Assembly: GCA_013396655.1 (NCBI GenBank)
Contig: WBMV01006537.1
Coordinates: forward strand, 1 to 64,000
DNA length: 64,000 bases
Source of the DNA: Campylorhamphus procurvoides
Lineage: Eukaryota; Chordata; Aves; Passeriformes; Dendrocolaptidae
Reading direction: 5' to 3'
Positions 12,001 through 21,891 of this stretch are shown here, piece after piece (the stretch's first letter is position 1; every line of letters begins with the position of its first letter). A program made the position numbers and the translations under genes. A model generated the notes under the pieces. The model saw only the letters and a program-made list of their open reading frames with translations. It made no database searches and had not been told where the DNA came from.

Positions 12001-15000
12001 TAAAGTAGTTACATAGTAGTAAAATATTTTCCCCAAACCACTAGTATGTGTGATACTATGTAAGTTTCATGTTTCAAAGAGATAAAGAGATGGACATCGA
12101 TAAATGTAAGCCCAGACCAGACGAACTACAGTACCAACTTTTGATTAAAACATATTCAAGTACAAATAGGCACTTGATTACAGGCTGTCTCTACAGCATC
12201 TGCTTTTTTCATTTTCCTTAGATAACTGACACTACTTGAGGAGTATTAACCAGCAAGGAGGGGAGAAAGAGTTTATCATATACATATTGGTAAGAATTAT
12301 AGCATGGTTTGGGTTGGAAGAGACCTTGGATATCATCTAGTTCCAATGCCTCTAAGAAGACAATTAGGCTTTGTTAAGAATGACAAGGAAACACGAGGGT
12401 CTATAAGGGGATCTCACCTGTTGTTTCAGTTCAGCTATCTGCTCTTCACAGGAGGCAATTTCTGTTTCTGCAAGCTTCCGTAAATCTTCATTTTCATCTG
12501 AAATATTTCAGTATGGTTAATCCTCAGACTTACATCAGTGCCACTCTGAGAAAACCTTGTGAAAAATAACCACATGAAGAATCTACTCTACAAAAACTCC
12601 CCAAATTCAAATCCAAACTACCACACACCTTGTCCCTCTTCCCCAACACACTAAATCCATCTGAAAATCACATTAATAATGTCATCTGTAATGAAGATAC
12701 ACAGTAGATATACAACAAAAAAACCCAAAATTGCTGTGTCAGTGGTCAAATAGCAGCATAGGTTGCCTGGAGTGGATCTGGGTTTCCATCCATGGAGATA
12801 CCGAAAACCCAACTGGGAAAACCCTGAGCCACCTGCTGTGGGTGACCCTGCTTGAGCAGGAGGTTGGACTGGGATGATCTCCAAAGGTCTCTTCCCACCT
12901 CAGCCATTCTGTGGCTCTAAGAGATTCCTTTCTGTATTTCAGTATGACAGGAACTTCAAGGATTTAAAGTGCAGCACATCAGCCCCACAATTAGCACTCT
13001 ATGTTAAAAGGACTATTACCCCTATCATTGTATGCAAAAATCTGAAGACTGCAGTAGTAATTTTAAGTACTATATATCTCTCACTTTATTCCACCACAGC
13101 TGCAAGACTTCTAACCCATCACTAAAAATTAAGTTATGGGAGAACTCTGGCATAATAGGAGGAACTTGTAATTTTGAAGTGTTACTTGACTGGTCAACAG
13201 TACTGCTTTTCAGTTAAGACTTCTTTTTCTGTACTACAGTTTCAATATTTGACAATGTTTCTTTGGCTTTTTTTTTATAGAAAAAAAAGTCAGCATTTTA
13301 AGCGGCCTCTGATTGCCCTAAAAAAGGAGAAAATGGTACATAAAATGAAAAATGGGGAACGGGGGCTAGACTTTTTTCCATGTACAACAAACTTTTAAAT
13401 GTGTTAAGGAGCAGTCTTGCACTAAAACCACACCTTTTCAGCACTGTAACTTCAATTAGTCACTAGCACAACTTCAAATGAAATGCTTTTTACTTTACAT
13501 TTTAGTTTTAATACTGGTAAATTAACTCCTCCATCACTTCTGTAAGAAGGAAACTAAAAAAATAATAAGGCATAAACTGATTTAAACAACAAGCATGCTT
13601 TATCTACAATTTGCTAAGAGTATGTGTGGTTGACTACCTGTAATTCTTTGAACATGTAAACTTCATCATCACCATCTACATATCTTTACCATAACTACTA
13701 ACTGACCAAGGGCTAGTCAGTAAGAACAACTGAGGAATGATGAGAATTAAGGAATTCAAAATCTGTTAGTCAAACTAGCTGTTGATAATACAACTAGTAT
13801 TCAACTAAGAAATAATCTAAAAATTAATAGCAGTTTCCTACTTCAAGATGCAGATATAATACAGACTTTAACATCAGTTTAAAATAATATAAAAATATTT
13901 TCAGTTATTAACTGCAGAAGTATTTAAAGTTATGGACTAAGCCCTTGTGATCTCTTCACTTTGTTGAAGCTCCAAGCCCCGTTTTGATGACATTGGTTTT
14001 TTCAGCAGGTTCTGAAAGGAGAACAGTTAGCTTGGGCCAATTATTAGTTTGTTCAAAGAAATCATTTCCCCTTTTCAAACTGAGGTGTAAGAGAATGAAT
14101 AGTAAAAATACCAAAAAGAAGTGACTGTTTTTGAACAGTGTTTGCCATCCTCATGAGTCAGAAAAGCTGCCTACAGTTAACACTTTTAATTAACTGATAT
14201 TTAATAGCAAGAATTAAATGATCTAGGGAATATTTCACCATTCCAAGGAATGTTTACTGACCTTAAAGCACTCCTTTTCTGCATTTTAGTTTTCTAACCA
14301 CCATCAAAATAACATTTGCTTCTGGGTAAAAAAATATTATTTGGCAGCACTAAAAGTGTGCAGCTACTGACAGCCTAAAGTCAACACAGTGTGGAGGCAG
14401 CACATAAATAGATGCTGATGTCTACCACTGCCAAAACAGTGACAGGCAGGTTGGGCTGCCTCAGCAGCAAGAGAAGAACGGATAGAAAAAAAAAAACAAT
14501 TTTAAGTTTTCTATCCCCGATTAATTATCTTTATTTTAGTTGGGCAGGGCACGGTGCTAGTAACGCCAAGGTTGCGGGTTTGATCCCCGTATGGGCCATT
14601 AACCTTAGAGCTGGCCTCCATGATCCTCGCGAGTCCCTTCCAATTTAGCACATTCTGTGATTCCATGTGAAGCAGGAGCCATCACGCTGCTCCTCCTTCC
14701 AGTACCAGCAGCTTCCNGTGGCGCAGCTCCCGCACCCGCGCCGCCAGCTGCGGCGCCGCCCCGCCCTCACCCTGCGACCGCGCCTCCAGCAGCCGCCGCA
14801 AGGACGGCGCGGCGAACAGCTCGTCCAGGCCGGGCCGGGCGCTCAGCCCGCGGCGCGGCTGAAGCGGGCATCTGCNAGAGAAGAACGGATAGAAAAAAAA
14901 AAACAATTTTAAGTTTTCTATCCCCGATTAATTATCTTTATTTTAGTTGGGCAGGGCACGGTGCTAGTAACGCCAAGGTTGCGGGTTTGATCCCCGTATG

Positions 15001-15469
15001 GGCCATTAACCTTAGAGCTGGCCTCCATGATCCTCGCGAGTCCCTTCCAATTTAGCACATTCTGTGATTCCATGTGAAGCAGGAGCCATCACGCTGCTCC
15101 TCCTTCCAGTACCAGCAGCTTCCCCGACGGCAGATGTGCTTTCCCACCCGCCCGTACCCTTGACCTCTGCTCGGGTGGTTCCCTTACTTCCGGAAGGCCC
15201 GAGGACACCTCCCCGGGGCCCCCCCGAGGTGACAGGTGTGTCACCGTCCCCTCCCGAGGTGGCACCTGCGCCGCGCCCGCCTTCGCCCCGCCCCCCCGGG
15301 GCCGCTCCTCCAATCGCGTCGGCACATGCAAATCACCCTGCCCTCCTCTCCCCGCCCCCGGGCGCCGCTCCTCTAATCGCGTCGGCACNGCTGCCCGGAA
15401 ACTCCGAGTGGGCAGCGCGGCGGCCCGGCAGCCCTCGGCCGCGCGGAGAGCTCGCCAGAGCAGCCGCAT
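2864..15469 (-). CDS. MTRF1L: Mitochondrial peptide chain release factor 1-like (mtRF1a), seven-exon gene
   Basis: MTRF1L recognises UAA and UAG in the mitochondrial ribosomal A site and releases the finished peptide. Seven coding exons can be read on the minus strand, as in human: exon 1 in pieces (15390-15469 and 14718-14875), then 12418-12497, 10980-11163, 6511-6674, 5452-5569, 3687-3823 and 2864-3079. Exons 2-7 total 899 nt, are joined by GT-AG introns and stay in one frame. The protein has the N-terminal helical domain, the codon-recognition tripeptide PKT (exon 4) without the insertion that marks the paralogue MTRF1, the catalytic GGQ (exon 5), and the conserved [12 protein letters not shown] block (exon 7). 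Exon 1 is interrupted by three one-base N gaps and looks mis-ordered, so the full protein cannot be read here. The neighbours match the amniote order with RGS17. Confidence 0.95.
3080..3686 (-). other. MTRF1L intron 6
   Basis: 607-bp GT-AG intron. Its central part is a CR1 fragment (about 3424-3550). Nothing else recognised. Confidence 0.85.
3424..3550 (+). mobile_element. CR1 LINE 3' fragment in MTRF1L intron 6
   Basis: Recognised by 'cagagaggttgtggactcc', then 'gtcccttccaagccaaacca' and the terminal 'ttctgtgattctatgatt' repeat. Orientation is plus, antisense to MTRF1L. It is shortened relative to a full CR1 tail. Confidence 0.85.
3687..3823 (-). CDS. MTRF1L: MTRF1L exon 6
   Basis: 137 nt between TTGACAG and CAA|GTAAGT. 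It completes the Gly codon and encodes [20 protein letters not shown] and onward to KRNSVRKIQ, 45 codons. The ECQxERSQ(x)xNK block is a release-factor superfamily signature following the GGQ domain. Confidence 0.95.
3824..5451 (-). other. MTRF1L intron 5
   Basis: 1.6-kb AT-rich intron. It contains A-rich tracts near 4208-4234 and a 21-bp near-perfect palindrome at 4770-4790. No repeat family or exon recognised. Confidence 0.8.
4770..4790. repeat. 21-bp palindrome (10-bp arms, one central base)
   Basis: GCCTCAGGAT, then a single T, then ATCCTGAGGC. The arms are perfectly complementary. Confidence 0.9.
5452..5569 (-). CDS. MTRF1L: MTRF1L exon 5 (catalytic GGQ)
   Basis: 118 nt between ATGACAG and G|GTGCTT. 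It encodes [20 protein letters not shown] followed directly by [19 protein letters not shown] and one base of a Gly codon. The GGQ tripeptide enters the peptidyl-transferase centre and its Gln is the known target of HEMK1 methylation. The donor lacks the usual A/G-AG after GT (GTGCTT) and is relatively weak. Confidence 0.96.
5570..6510 (-). other. MTRF1L intron 4
   Basis: 941-bp intron between exons 5 and 4. AT-rich unique DNA with no recognised repeat or RNA gene. Confidence 0.8.
6511..6674 (-). CDS. MTRF1L: MTRF1L exon 4 (codon-recognition segment)
   Basis: 164 nt between TTTAAG and GAG|GTAATA. It completes the split Gly and encodes [20 protein letters not shown] followed by [20 protein letters not shown] and a [14 protein letters not shown] tail. 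PKT is the P-x-T tripeptide used for stop-codon reading in RF1-type factors. The loop is not expanded, which argues for MTRF1L rather than MTRF1. Confidence 0.95.
6675..10979 (-). other. MTRF1L intron 3
   Basis: 4.3-kb intron, the largest fully visible one in MTRF1L. It is mostly unique AT-rich DNA. A perfect hairpin sequence lies at 10738-10780, close to exon 3. I recognise no mobile element here. Confidence 0.8.
10738..10780. repeat. Perfect inverted repeat, 16-bp arms, 11-base loop
   Basis: TCTTTCAGTAGTTTCA at 10738-10753 is the exact reverse complement of TGAAACTACTGAAAGA at 10765-10780. The loop is AAATGTATAAA. It lies 200 bases from the donor of exon 3. Confidence 0.92.
10980..11163 (-). 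CDS. MTRF1L: MTRF1L exon 3
   Basis: 184 nt between TTTACAG and G|GTCAGT. It encodes 61 codons plus one base, with the hallmark [20 protein letters not shown] and ending YFPSEI-G. This is the start of the PCRF domain shared by class I release factors. The last Gly codon is split with exon 4. Confidence 0.95.
11164..12417 (-). other. MTRF1L intron 2
   Basis: 1.25-kb intron. A short CR1 tail lies at about 12292-12356. The rest is unique DNA with nothing recognised. Confidence 0.8.
12292..12356 (-). mobile_element. Short CR1 LINE tail
   Basis: 'atggtttgggttggaagaga' followed by 'ccttggatatcatctagttc' is the reverse complement of the CR1 3' end. Only about 65 bases remain. Confidence 0.8.
12418..12497 (-). 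CDS. MTRF1L: MTRF1L exon 2
   Basis: 80 nt, acceptor TTTCAG at its 5' side and donor CAG|GTGAGA at its 3' side. It carries two bases of a split codon (N-AT, probably Asp) plus 26 codons, [20 protein letters not shown] then AELKQQ. This is the charged helical segment of the N-terminal release-factor domain and matches human ENEDLRKLA closely. Confidence 0.93.
12755..12922 (+). mobile_element. CR1 LINE 3' end in MTRF1L intron 1
   Basis: Recognised by 'catggagataccgaaaaccc', then 'gtgaccctgcttgagcagga', 'ggttggactgggatgatctc' and 'ccattctgtggctct'. This is a well-preserved CR1 tail in plus orientation, antisense to MTRF1L. Confidence 0.9.
14470..14716. repeat. Direct duplication, copy 1 (247 bp), ends at N gap
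   Basis: Every base that I compared is identical to 14877-15123 at a fixed offset of 407, including an 11-base A run. Copy 1 ends exactly at the N at 14717 and copy 2 begins exactly after the N at 14876. This pattern is typical of false duplication at contig ends rather than a biological duplication. Confidence 0.95.
14537..14668 (+). mobile_element. tRNA-Ile-derived SINE (TguSINE1-type), copy 1
   Basis: The head matches tRNA-Ile: GGTGCTAGTAACGCCAAGG and the B box GGTTTGATCCCCGTATGGGC. It is followed by a CR1-like tail ending 'agtcccttccaatttagcac' and 'attctgtgattccatg'. A tRNA-Ile head with a CR1-type tail is the structure I recall for passerine TguSINE1, mobilised by CR1. The extreme 5' end of the tRNA part is degraded or truncated. 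Confidence 0.85.
14718..14875 (-). CDS. MTRF1L: MTRF1L exon 1, core piece, isolated between two N gaps
   Basis: This 158-bp GC-rich contig encodes, from 14873 down to 14718, 52 residues including [20 protein letters not shown] and ending RVRELRH. It aligns with the exon 1 segment of human MTRF1L (LSSGSPPLEELF...) and then ends near the residues that should be followed by exon 2 (ENEDLRKLA). The donor splice site and last few codons are missing, presumably in the gap at 14717. The piece lies between two identical 247-bp copies of intron sequence, so its position in the assembly is suspect; it should directly follow the start piece at 15390-15469. Confidence 0.75.
14877..15123. repeat. Direct duplication, copy 2 (247 bp), starts at N gap
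   Basis: Second copy of 14470-14716. It continues without a break into GC-rich DNA at 15124, so this copy may carry the true right-hand flank. Confidence 0.95.
14944..15075 (+). mobile_element. Same SINE, copy 2 within the assembly duplication
   Basis: Identical to the copy at 14537-14668, at offset 407. It is probably the same genomic insertion represented twice and should not be counted as an independent element. Confidence 0.8.
15124..15388. other. GC-rich block, part of the MTRF1L CpG island
   Basis: Very GC-rich DNA lying between SINE copy 2 and the exon 1 start piece. It contains an ETS-type palindrome (CTTCCGGAAG, about 15189-15198), a CCAAT box (15310-15314) and an octamer ATGCAAAT (15326-15333). 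It also has two 25-bp direct repeats (15301-15325 and 15364-15388) with one mismatch. In the correct order it is probably the beginning of intron 1. Confidence 0.5.
15301..15388. repeat. 25-bp direct repeat, 63-bp spacing, abutting N
   Basis: Each copy reads GCCGCTCCTC(C/T)AATCGCGT then CGGCAC. The copies are at 15301-15325 and 15364-15388 and differ at one base, which turns CCAAT into CTAAT. The second copy ends at the N at 15389. Confidence 0.85.
15390..15469 (-). CDS. MTRF1L: MTRF1L exon 1, start-codon piece (mitochondrial targeting peptide)
   Basis: The ATG at 15469-15467 opens [14 protein letters not shown] and runs about 26 residues to the N at 15389. The peptide is rich in Arg, Ala and Leu and has no acidic residue except one Glu, as expected of a mitochondrial presequence; human MTRF1L also begins MRS-VLW. 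An in-frame ATG nine codons upstream (15496) is an alternative start. I prefer 15469 because of its resemblance to human. The piece sits inside the CpG island and is cut off by the gap. Confidence 0.7.
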
Positions 15470-15780
15470 GTCCGGCCGGGGCGGGAGCGCGGACACACTC
15501 CCTCCGCCAGAGCGTCACGGCCGTGCCGAGGACGCCCGAAGGCGCTCGGCTGCCTCCCTTCCGGGTTTCCGGAAGCTGCCGAAGCCGCTCGGCACCGACT
15601 TCGGGCGCGGTCGGACTCATCGGCGCTGTGCGGGCGGAAACGGCCGAAGGCATTCGGGTGTCCCCGGGGCGGGCGCGCTCTGATTGGCCAGCGCAGGCAG
15701 GGCGGGGCCGGGGGGCGGGGCCCGGCCGTGTCAGGGCTCGGGGTCGCGCGCCCCCTGCAGACCCCGGGGGGACAGCGAGG
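15470..15780 (-). promoter_or_regulatory. MTRF1L: MTRF1L CpG-island promoter
   Basis: CpG-dense DNA immediately upstream of the MTRF1L start codon on the minus strand. It has GC boxes (GGGGCGGGG near 15710-15720), a CCAAT box (ATTGGCCA on plus, about 15682) and ETS-like CCGGAA sites (about 15556-15577). There is no clear TATA box, as expected of a housekeeping mitochondrial gene. The transcription start cannot be placed exactly. Confidence 0.65.
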
Positions 15781-18400
15781 TGGGGGTTGTAGTCACTGAC
15801 CGGGATAAAAAGGGAGCACAAAAAACCCTCAAACCCCGCCACATCTTCCACACCCTGGTTTAGAAGCTGAGCTCCTGGGCAAGAGCAGCGAGGGTGCTGA
15901 GGTTTTTACTGGGGCGGTTTAACGCGATCTGCAAGGCTGCTTAGGTGAAAGGGAGTTTGGTGGGAAGCTTGAGCTGTGGCTTTGGATATTCAGGTGCCTC
16001 TCACACAGACCTCCTCCTGCCCCTCCAGGAGGAATCTTCGTAATTAAAGTGCCCTGAGGAGGAACACGCAAACACTTGCCGAAGGATCCCTCCACAGTGA
16101 CAGCAGGTGCAAAATTCAGCACTTAGAGGAAAAGAAATGCTTTTAGAGAAAGAAAAGAGGGCAATTCAGTGCCGTCACACCGGGGAGGCAGCAAGGATGC
16201 ATTTAGTAACTGTGATGTAACGAGTGCTGTGGGATGATCTGGGCAAATTCCTTCTGATGTGCAGATCGAGTAGCATAGTAACCTTGTTTTAGATAATTAA
16301 TGAGATTCTTGGCTAAACTCAAAACAGCTTGAGGAATATCCTTTATTATAGAAATGTGCAACTATCCATAAAACTTTATTAGGCAGTATTTTATATTACA
16401 ATCAGTGGAGGAGTCAGAGTCGCATCCTTGCCTTTCTTCTGCCCTTGTTCATGCCTTAACAGAACTAAGTAATTATACCTTACAAGTAAATGACACCAGT
16501 GGAATAACAGTAACTTCCATATTACACATTAGTAAATTGTTATTCCTGTTAATGTAATATCAAGAGTAATGCTTGTACACCTAAGTAGTTTTGGTAGTGA
16601 GAAATTAAAACTTGGAAGTTTTTGTTCCATGATGGAAATCCAAAGGGAGTACAGCCAACATGAGGATTTGGTATTCAGAATATTAAACATTGAAATGAAT
16701 GGTTAGATAAAAACATTTTTCTGTGATTGTAAATGCACCATTTTTGGATAAAGTTTATTGGCAAAATACACTGTAACAATATAAGTAAAAATCACACTCA
16801 AAAACTTTGGTGGATAATGTACAGTCTGTGTGACTAGTCTGGTGCTGATAAAACAGCATTGCTTATGAAATCTCACCCACGGAAAGCTTCCTTTGCACTG
16901 ACTGCTGCCTGACCATGAAGCTCCTTGAAATCTTTTTTCGGAATGGTAAAGGAAAAATTACCAAATTTATGCGTTTATTAGACCAAATATTTTGGTGTTC
17001 TGTAAGTGAATGAAAGTCTAACTACTGTGTGAACCGTGTTTGTGAAGAGAAGTATGGAAAACTCAGAAAATTTAGAGTAAGGGATGATTTAATGTAAGGC
17101 TTTTAAAAAGCAAAAAAAGGGTAGTACGAGTCAATGACTGATAGGCTTTGAATCATAACCCTGTTTTAAATTGAAGGATGGATTTCCACAGAGTGAGTTC
17201 ATGGATAAAGGAAGGGGAAAAATCTTGATTTTGGTGTAATATTAAAAAGTAATATGCAGACAGTATTTCTGCCAGTTTTTTGCCAGGTGAATTTGGCACT
17301 GTTATTGCTTTGTTCTTTCATCCCACAAGCATCACTTCCACTGCTGACAGAAGTATTCAGGACATATGTGAACAGGGCTGATGTTTTGTCATTGCAAATA
17401 TACTCACAGTATCAGTGAACAGGACTGGACTTTCGTCACTGCATCTAAATCTCAGAATGTTCTACAGTACTGTTCTTGGGTCTCTCAAAAAACAACAGCA
17501 TTATGGGCTGAGAAAACCCCTTTTTTGAAGTTGATAGTGTGACAAGGGTCAAGTCAACTTGGAGCAGATATTGCAGCTGCCTGTCTATGTGCAACTTTCA
17601 TTTTTTGCTTTGCTAGATTTGAGAAGGACTGTTAAGGCTCTCTTGGCTGGGTTAATGATGCCAGGAGCAGGCTCACAGACATAGTAGAGGTGTGAGGTTT
17701 GCTCCTTGTGGTGTAGAGAGTTGCTGAAGTTAGAGACTTTCTTGTATCAGCTTTGATTGCTTTTAATTGGCCGTTGGGGAATATTTGTGCTAAATGGCTT
17801 TTGCAAGCACTTATTTCCTGAGCAGGCTCATGGCATGGTCAGTCCAGCAAGCTGCACTTACTGAAAAAGCCCCACACTTATTTTTAGATACTGGTTCCAC
17901 AGACAGATGCTTCTTGTGACTGAATCTGCCACCTAGGGAAGCAAGTTTGGCATCAGGTCACGACTTAAACCCTGACTGTTTGAGTGTAGCTCCGTTTATT
18001 TGCTCAGTTTAGACCACAGCTTCACAGACACTTTAGCATGCTTTTAGCTTAAAACAGAGCTATTAGCGCTTAAGTCTGGTTTGTGACCCCTCCCTGTTGT
18101 CCTGCAAATGGACTGTGTGGGCTCCACAGGTATTCAAGTGAGTTGTGGAGAGGCTGTGGACCTGGAAGCGCTATGGTCTCATTCCCATGATACCTGGACT
18201 CAGCTGGTTAACCTGCAGCCCAGCCACCTGTGTCAATGACCTGTCTTTTCTGCACCATACCTTAAATACCATATCTACCTGCAGTCTAATTTGAATACTC
18301 ATGTATTCAAATGTGGGGTTTGCTTTATCCTGGGTATTGCAAACTACTTTCAGCTCAGTTATGCGACAGCTGACTGTAAATAGTTAATTTGAACACGTGT
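15781..18400. other. Intergenic, MTRF1L to RGS17
   Basis: Unique DNA between the MTRF1L promoter and the inferred RGS17 3'UTR. I recognise no gene, RNA or repeat family. The 3' limit of the RGS17 transcript is uncertain, so part of this stretch could be transcribed. Confidence 0.45.
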
Positions 18401-20306
18401 AACACAATATAGACTCAATTTCTTTGAAACCTAAAGGTCAGGAGTGTATACAAGTGCTCTGCTTGTTTGTGGCTATTTGGAATTAGGCTCTATTTGAAAG
18501 CAATATTAAACACTGGGCAAAAGTGATACAAACATAACTCATTTTCTGTAGTGCCCTTGCTATATACGTTCTCATGAAAAACTGAAATGCAAGTTAAATA
18601 CATACTTATTTTATTCCAGGCTATAGAATAAGTGTATTTAGGCAGTTTTTCAAATTGTATTGTACACTGCATGCACAATAAATCAGTTTAATAGCTTGAC
18701 TGTTTTACAGTTTGTGTTCAAAGAACTGTATGATAGCAATGAAATCATGTTACAGCATGACTTACTGTCCATTTGGACCACATCCATTTTTGTCATTAAA
18801 AAAATCTGAGAAACCCAAACTGATAAATGAAATGTATATTAAACATTTTAATATGAGCATTTGCTCCAAGAAAGAAACTTCACATGCTATGTTCAATTTT
18901 TAAATCCCTCCAAATAGAGGATTTTAGACAATAAATTTTGAACGTGATTTCATTGCAGTATTACACTGAAGAGTGGTGTAATATTTTTCAAAATTATGTC
19001 ACAATTTCCAAATACAGATTTTGGAATCTTATGCTAGAAATCAAGGTAATATTTTAGGGCCTGCACATCTAGCTTTAAAATTGTCTTAAAAGGATAACTT
19101 GTCTGTGTTGACAAGAACTTTTACCTGTGTGAAATATCTTATAAAGATAGCTAATGACTAGCAGGTCACCATCAAATAGTAATATTAAGAATATTCAAGT
19201 CTACATTTGTAAAGACTTATGCATGCAGTTTTGTCTCTTACACATTGTTTAGATGTGTGGACTAAATGTATTGTGCCTCAAACACCAACAACTTGAAATT
19301 ACACTGTGTAAATATATACATATATGATGCTTTATATGTTTAGTACCACAGTAAATATAAATGTAACCAAAGGATACTAGACATATGGAGGACCATAGTT
19401 AAATTCCAAGTAAGAAAAAAGCCAGAAAAATTCAGTATTTCACAGTAGAAGGAGGCAGTGCTTTCTCACTGAATTTCCCCCCCCCCTCAGGATTTGTAAA
19501 CATCATAGCTCTTATTCTATCATTATAATAATTGAATATTTTATTCATAATGGTAAATAACTGACCAACATGAATAAAGTTGTCATAACACAGTAACACT
19601 TTCAGACAAAACAGGTATTTATTAAAAGAAACATTTATAAATATTTTGTCTTGCATTTTAAACTACATTTTCATAAATAACAATATTTAAAAGTGCTGAA
19701 TATGGTAGGATAGTCAGCAACGCCACTGTAAACAGATTTGTTTTCCACTTTGCAGATTTTTTTTTTAGATCCCATTTTGTCAAACACTACAACAGTTAAA
19801 ATATTTGCATAGGGAATAGAGAATAGCCCTTTTAATCATCTCCTGAATTCTATATAAATTACAAAACCAAATGAGTTTAAGAAACAGTTTGTTAAATTGT
19901 TTGTATATATATCCAAAAAAAGCACACAGGTTTCAAGTAAAAAGAATGACTAAAAAATTCCCCAAACTTGCTATTTGAAGCATGTTCAATAAATTAAGAA
20001 AATGAGAGGTAGTAAAACAAAGGGGAAAAAAATAAGCCCCAGAAGATAAACTAAGACCTGCGTCCTCCCAGTTACTGTATCACTGCCTGGGCAGCCATGG
20101 TTCCTGCCAAAGCCGGCACCAGAGGCTGCCTGCAAGAAGTAATTGGGTGGTTGGAGCCAACTGTGCTTGGGCTAGATTCCACTCAAGGACACAACTGCCA
20201 TGCCAGACCTTCCAGTCCAATCAAAAGCAACAGGCTTATGCCACGTTTAGTCCTACGGAAGTGAGAAGAACCTTGCCTCTTAAGTCTTAGTATAGTTACC
20301 AGTATT

Positions 20307-20357
20307 AAATATATATATGTATACACATATATGCACATATATACATATATATATTTA
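20307..20357. repeat. AT/TATA microsatellite
   Basis: Alternating TATA, ACATATAT and TATATG units, an imperfect dinucleotide repeat. Confidence 0.85.
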
Positions 20358-20949
20358 GCAAGTATTCAGAGCCATTTCTTGGTATATCTTTAGCAGTTTA
20401 TGAGGGATGCTAACACTCATTTTGCTTGTGTATGGTAGTAATGAAAATTTTTTTTTTTAACTTCCAAGTCACTGTCTCTTTAAACATCAAAATGTGTCCT
20501 GAAATTGGACTTTTTTTTTTTTTTATAAAAAGGCCAAGCAAACACCTATTAAAAACACCATGGCAGCCAAGTGGTGGGAGTACTGTGCTGCCTTAGCTCT
20601 GATTAAGGGCTCAGTACAGGATTCTTTACCCAGGAAAGACACCCATTGCATTTCCGTAGGCATTTTGCTTGGGTAAGATCTGTAGGTTTAGGAGCCCTTG
20701 AAGTTTGGTTTAGTATTACTCTCCAAACCCCTTGTTTTCAAGGAGTTATTCAAAATCAGTGAGGGTAGAAGCTAAGTCTTCTTTAACCCGCCGCCTTGTA
20801 AAATGTATTTTACTGAATATAGCTTTCAAAAAAAAAGATCTTACAGCACAGATGCAATTCATCAAAATGTTCTAAAATGCTCTAAAATGCTACATGTAGG
20901 CAATCTTTTATTAAATTTCTTTATTCAAAAAACTAAATTATCAAGCTTT

Positions 20950-20959
20950 TTGTGTTGTT

Positions 20960-20990
<31 letters not shown>

Positions 20991-20993
20991 TTG
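20950..20993. repeat. T-rich (TTTTG)n simple repeat
   Basis: Runs of TTTTG and poly-T on the plus strand. On the RGS17 strand this is an A/C tract. Confidence 0.85.
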
Positions 20994-21164
20994 AAGTACA
21001 TACATTATACAACAGTGTTAGAACTGGATAGCCAGTCTTTAATAAATCAATTACAGTATCTGACATCTGAAATGTACATTGAAAATCTTTGTTCTCTTAA
21101 CAATTAAACAATATCAGCGCATAGAGTGTGTCACCCAGATATGGATCCCTTTAAGTGATTTGTG

Positions 21165-21202
21165 CTTTTTTTTTTCTTCTTTTTTTTTTTCCTTTTCTTT
21201 TG
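21165..21202. repeat. Polypyrimidine tract
   Basis: Nearly pure T with scattered C on plus, within the inferred 3'UTR. It reads as A/G-rich on the transcribed strand. Confidence 0.8.
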
Positions 21203-21891
21203 ACATTGCAAACTCTGTAATGAAAATGCCACAGTTTTGGCAGTGAACAACCAGAGGAATCCTCCGCTTGATTTCTTTTAAATAAACAGTGATAAATAGC
21301 TCTTTTTCTCTGTACAGAAATATTGGCTTCAAAAAGTCAGTGTATTGTACTCAGTAGAGCATGTTGAGTAATGCTACACCTTAAAAATTGGCTTTTTTCA
21401 CTTAGTGATGTTAAAAAATGCAAGCCTCTTTCTGGTTTGCTGCAATTGTTTCTATGTACCATAAGACTGTATTGCACAAAAAAAGTTCTTAAATACAGAT
21501 ATAATTTATGTTATTGGATTAAATATTGCAACAACTAAGTGGTAAGTGAAGCAGTTTTACCTTGCACATGCAGTGTGAGGATACACAAGGAGACTGTTCA
21601 TAAAACTACAAATACATCATTGCAATCTTGACTGCAGTAGGGTGAAAGGAGTGTGAAACAAATGTATTTTGGCAAATTCATTGTTCCCCTCCCACGCCAT
21701 CTTGAGCAAGGAGGATCTTGGTAAAAATGTAGACAGAGATCATAATACGTATTTGTTTTCTTCACAGTAGCCTGAGTAGTGCTAAACTGTAGTTCTTCAG
21801 GAACCCAGCTCCAGATGTTATTAAACTACTTTTCTTCCATCCCACCCACCCAAAAAAAAAATCATCAAGGTATTTTGTTTGAAAATTAAAT

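Larger units (their letters stand above)
12498..14716 (-). other. MTRF1L intron 1 (distal part)
   Basis: Intron sequence upstream of exon 2, running to the N gap at 14717. It contains a CR1 tail (12755-12922) and a tRNA-derived SINE (14537-14668). True intron 1 may also include 14877-15388 if the contigs are re-ordered. Confidence 0.7.
18400..21891 (-). other. RGS17: Probable RGS17 3'UTR (extent uncertain)
   Basis: AT-rich, open-frame-poor DNA directly after the RGS17 stop codon. Candidate AATAAA signals on the minus strand occur at 19623-19618, 19545-19540 and 18615-18610 (TTTATT on plus). A moderately GC-richer block lies at 20050-20280. Several A-rich (minus) tracts are present. The end is not decidable from sequence alone; the leftmost signal listed gives the limit used. 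Confidence 0.4.

Noticed and set aside
14537..14600. Possible functional tRNA-Ile gene
   Set aside because: The B box is good, but the 5' half is degraded, the acceptor stem cannot form, and a CR1-like tail follows directly, so it is a SINE head.
15064..15851. Open frames of 172-242 codons over the MTRF1L CpG island
   Set aside because: Low-complexity Pro/Arg/Ala-rich frames crossing an N and part of the duplication. Only the stretch from 15469 to 15390 on the minus strand resembles a real protein.
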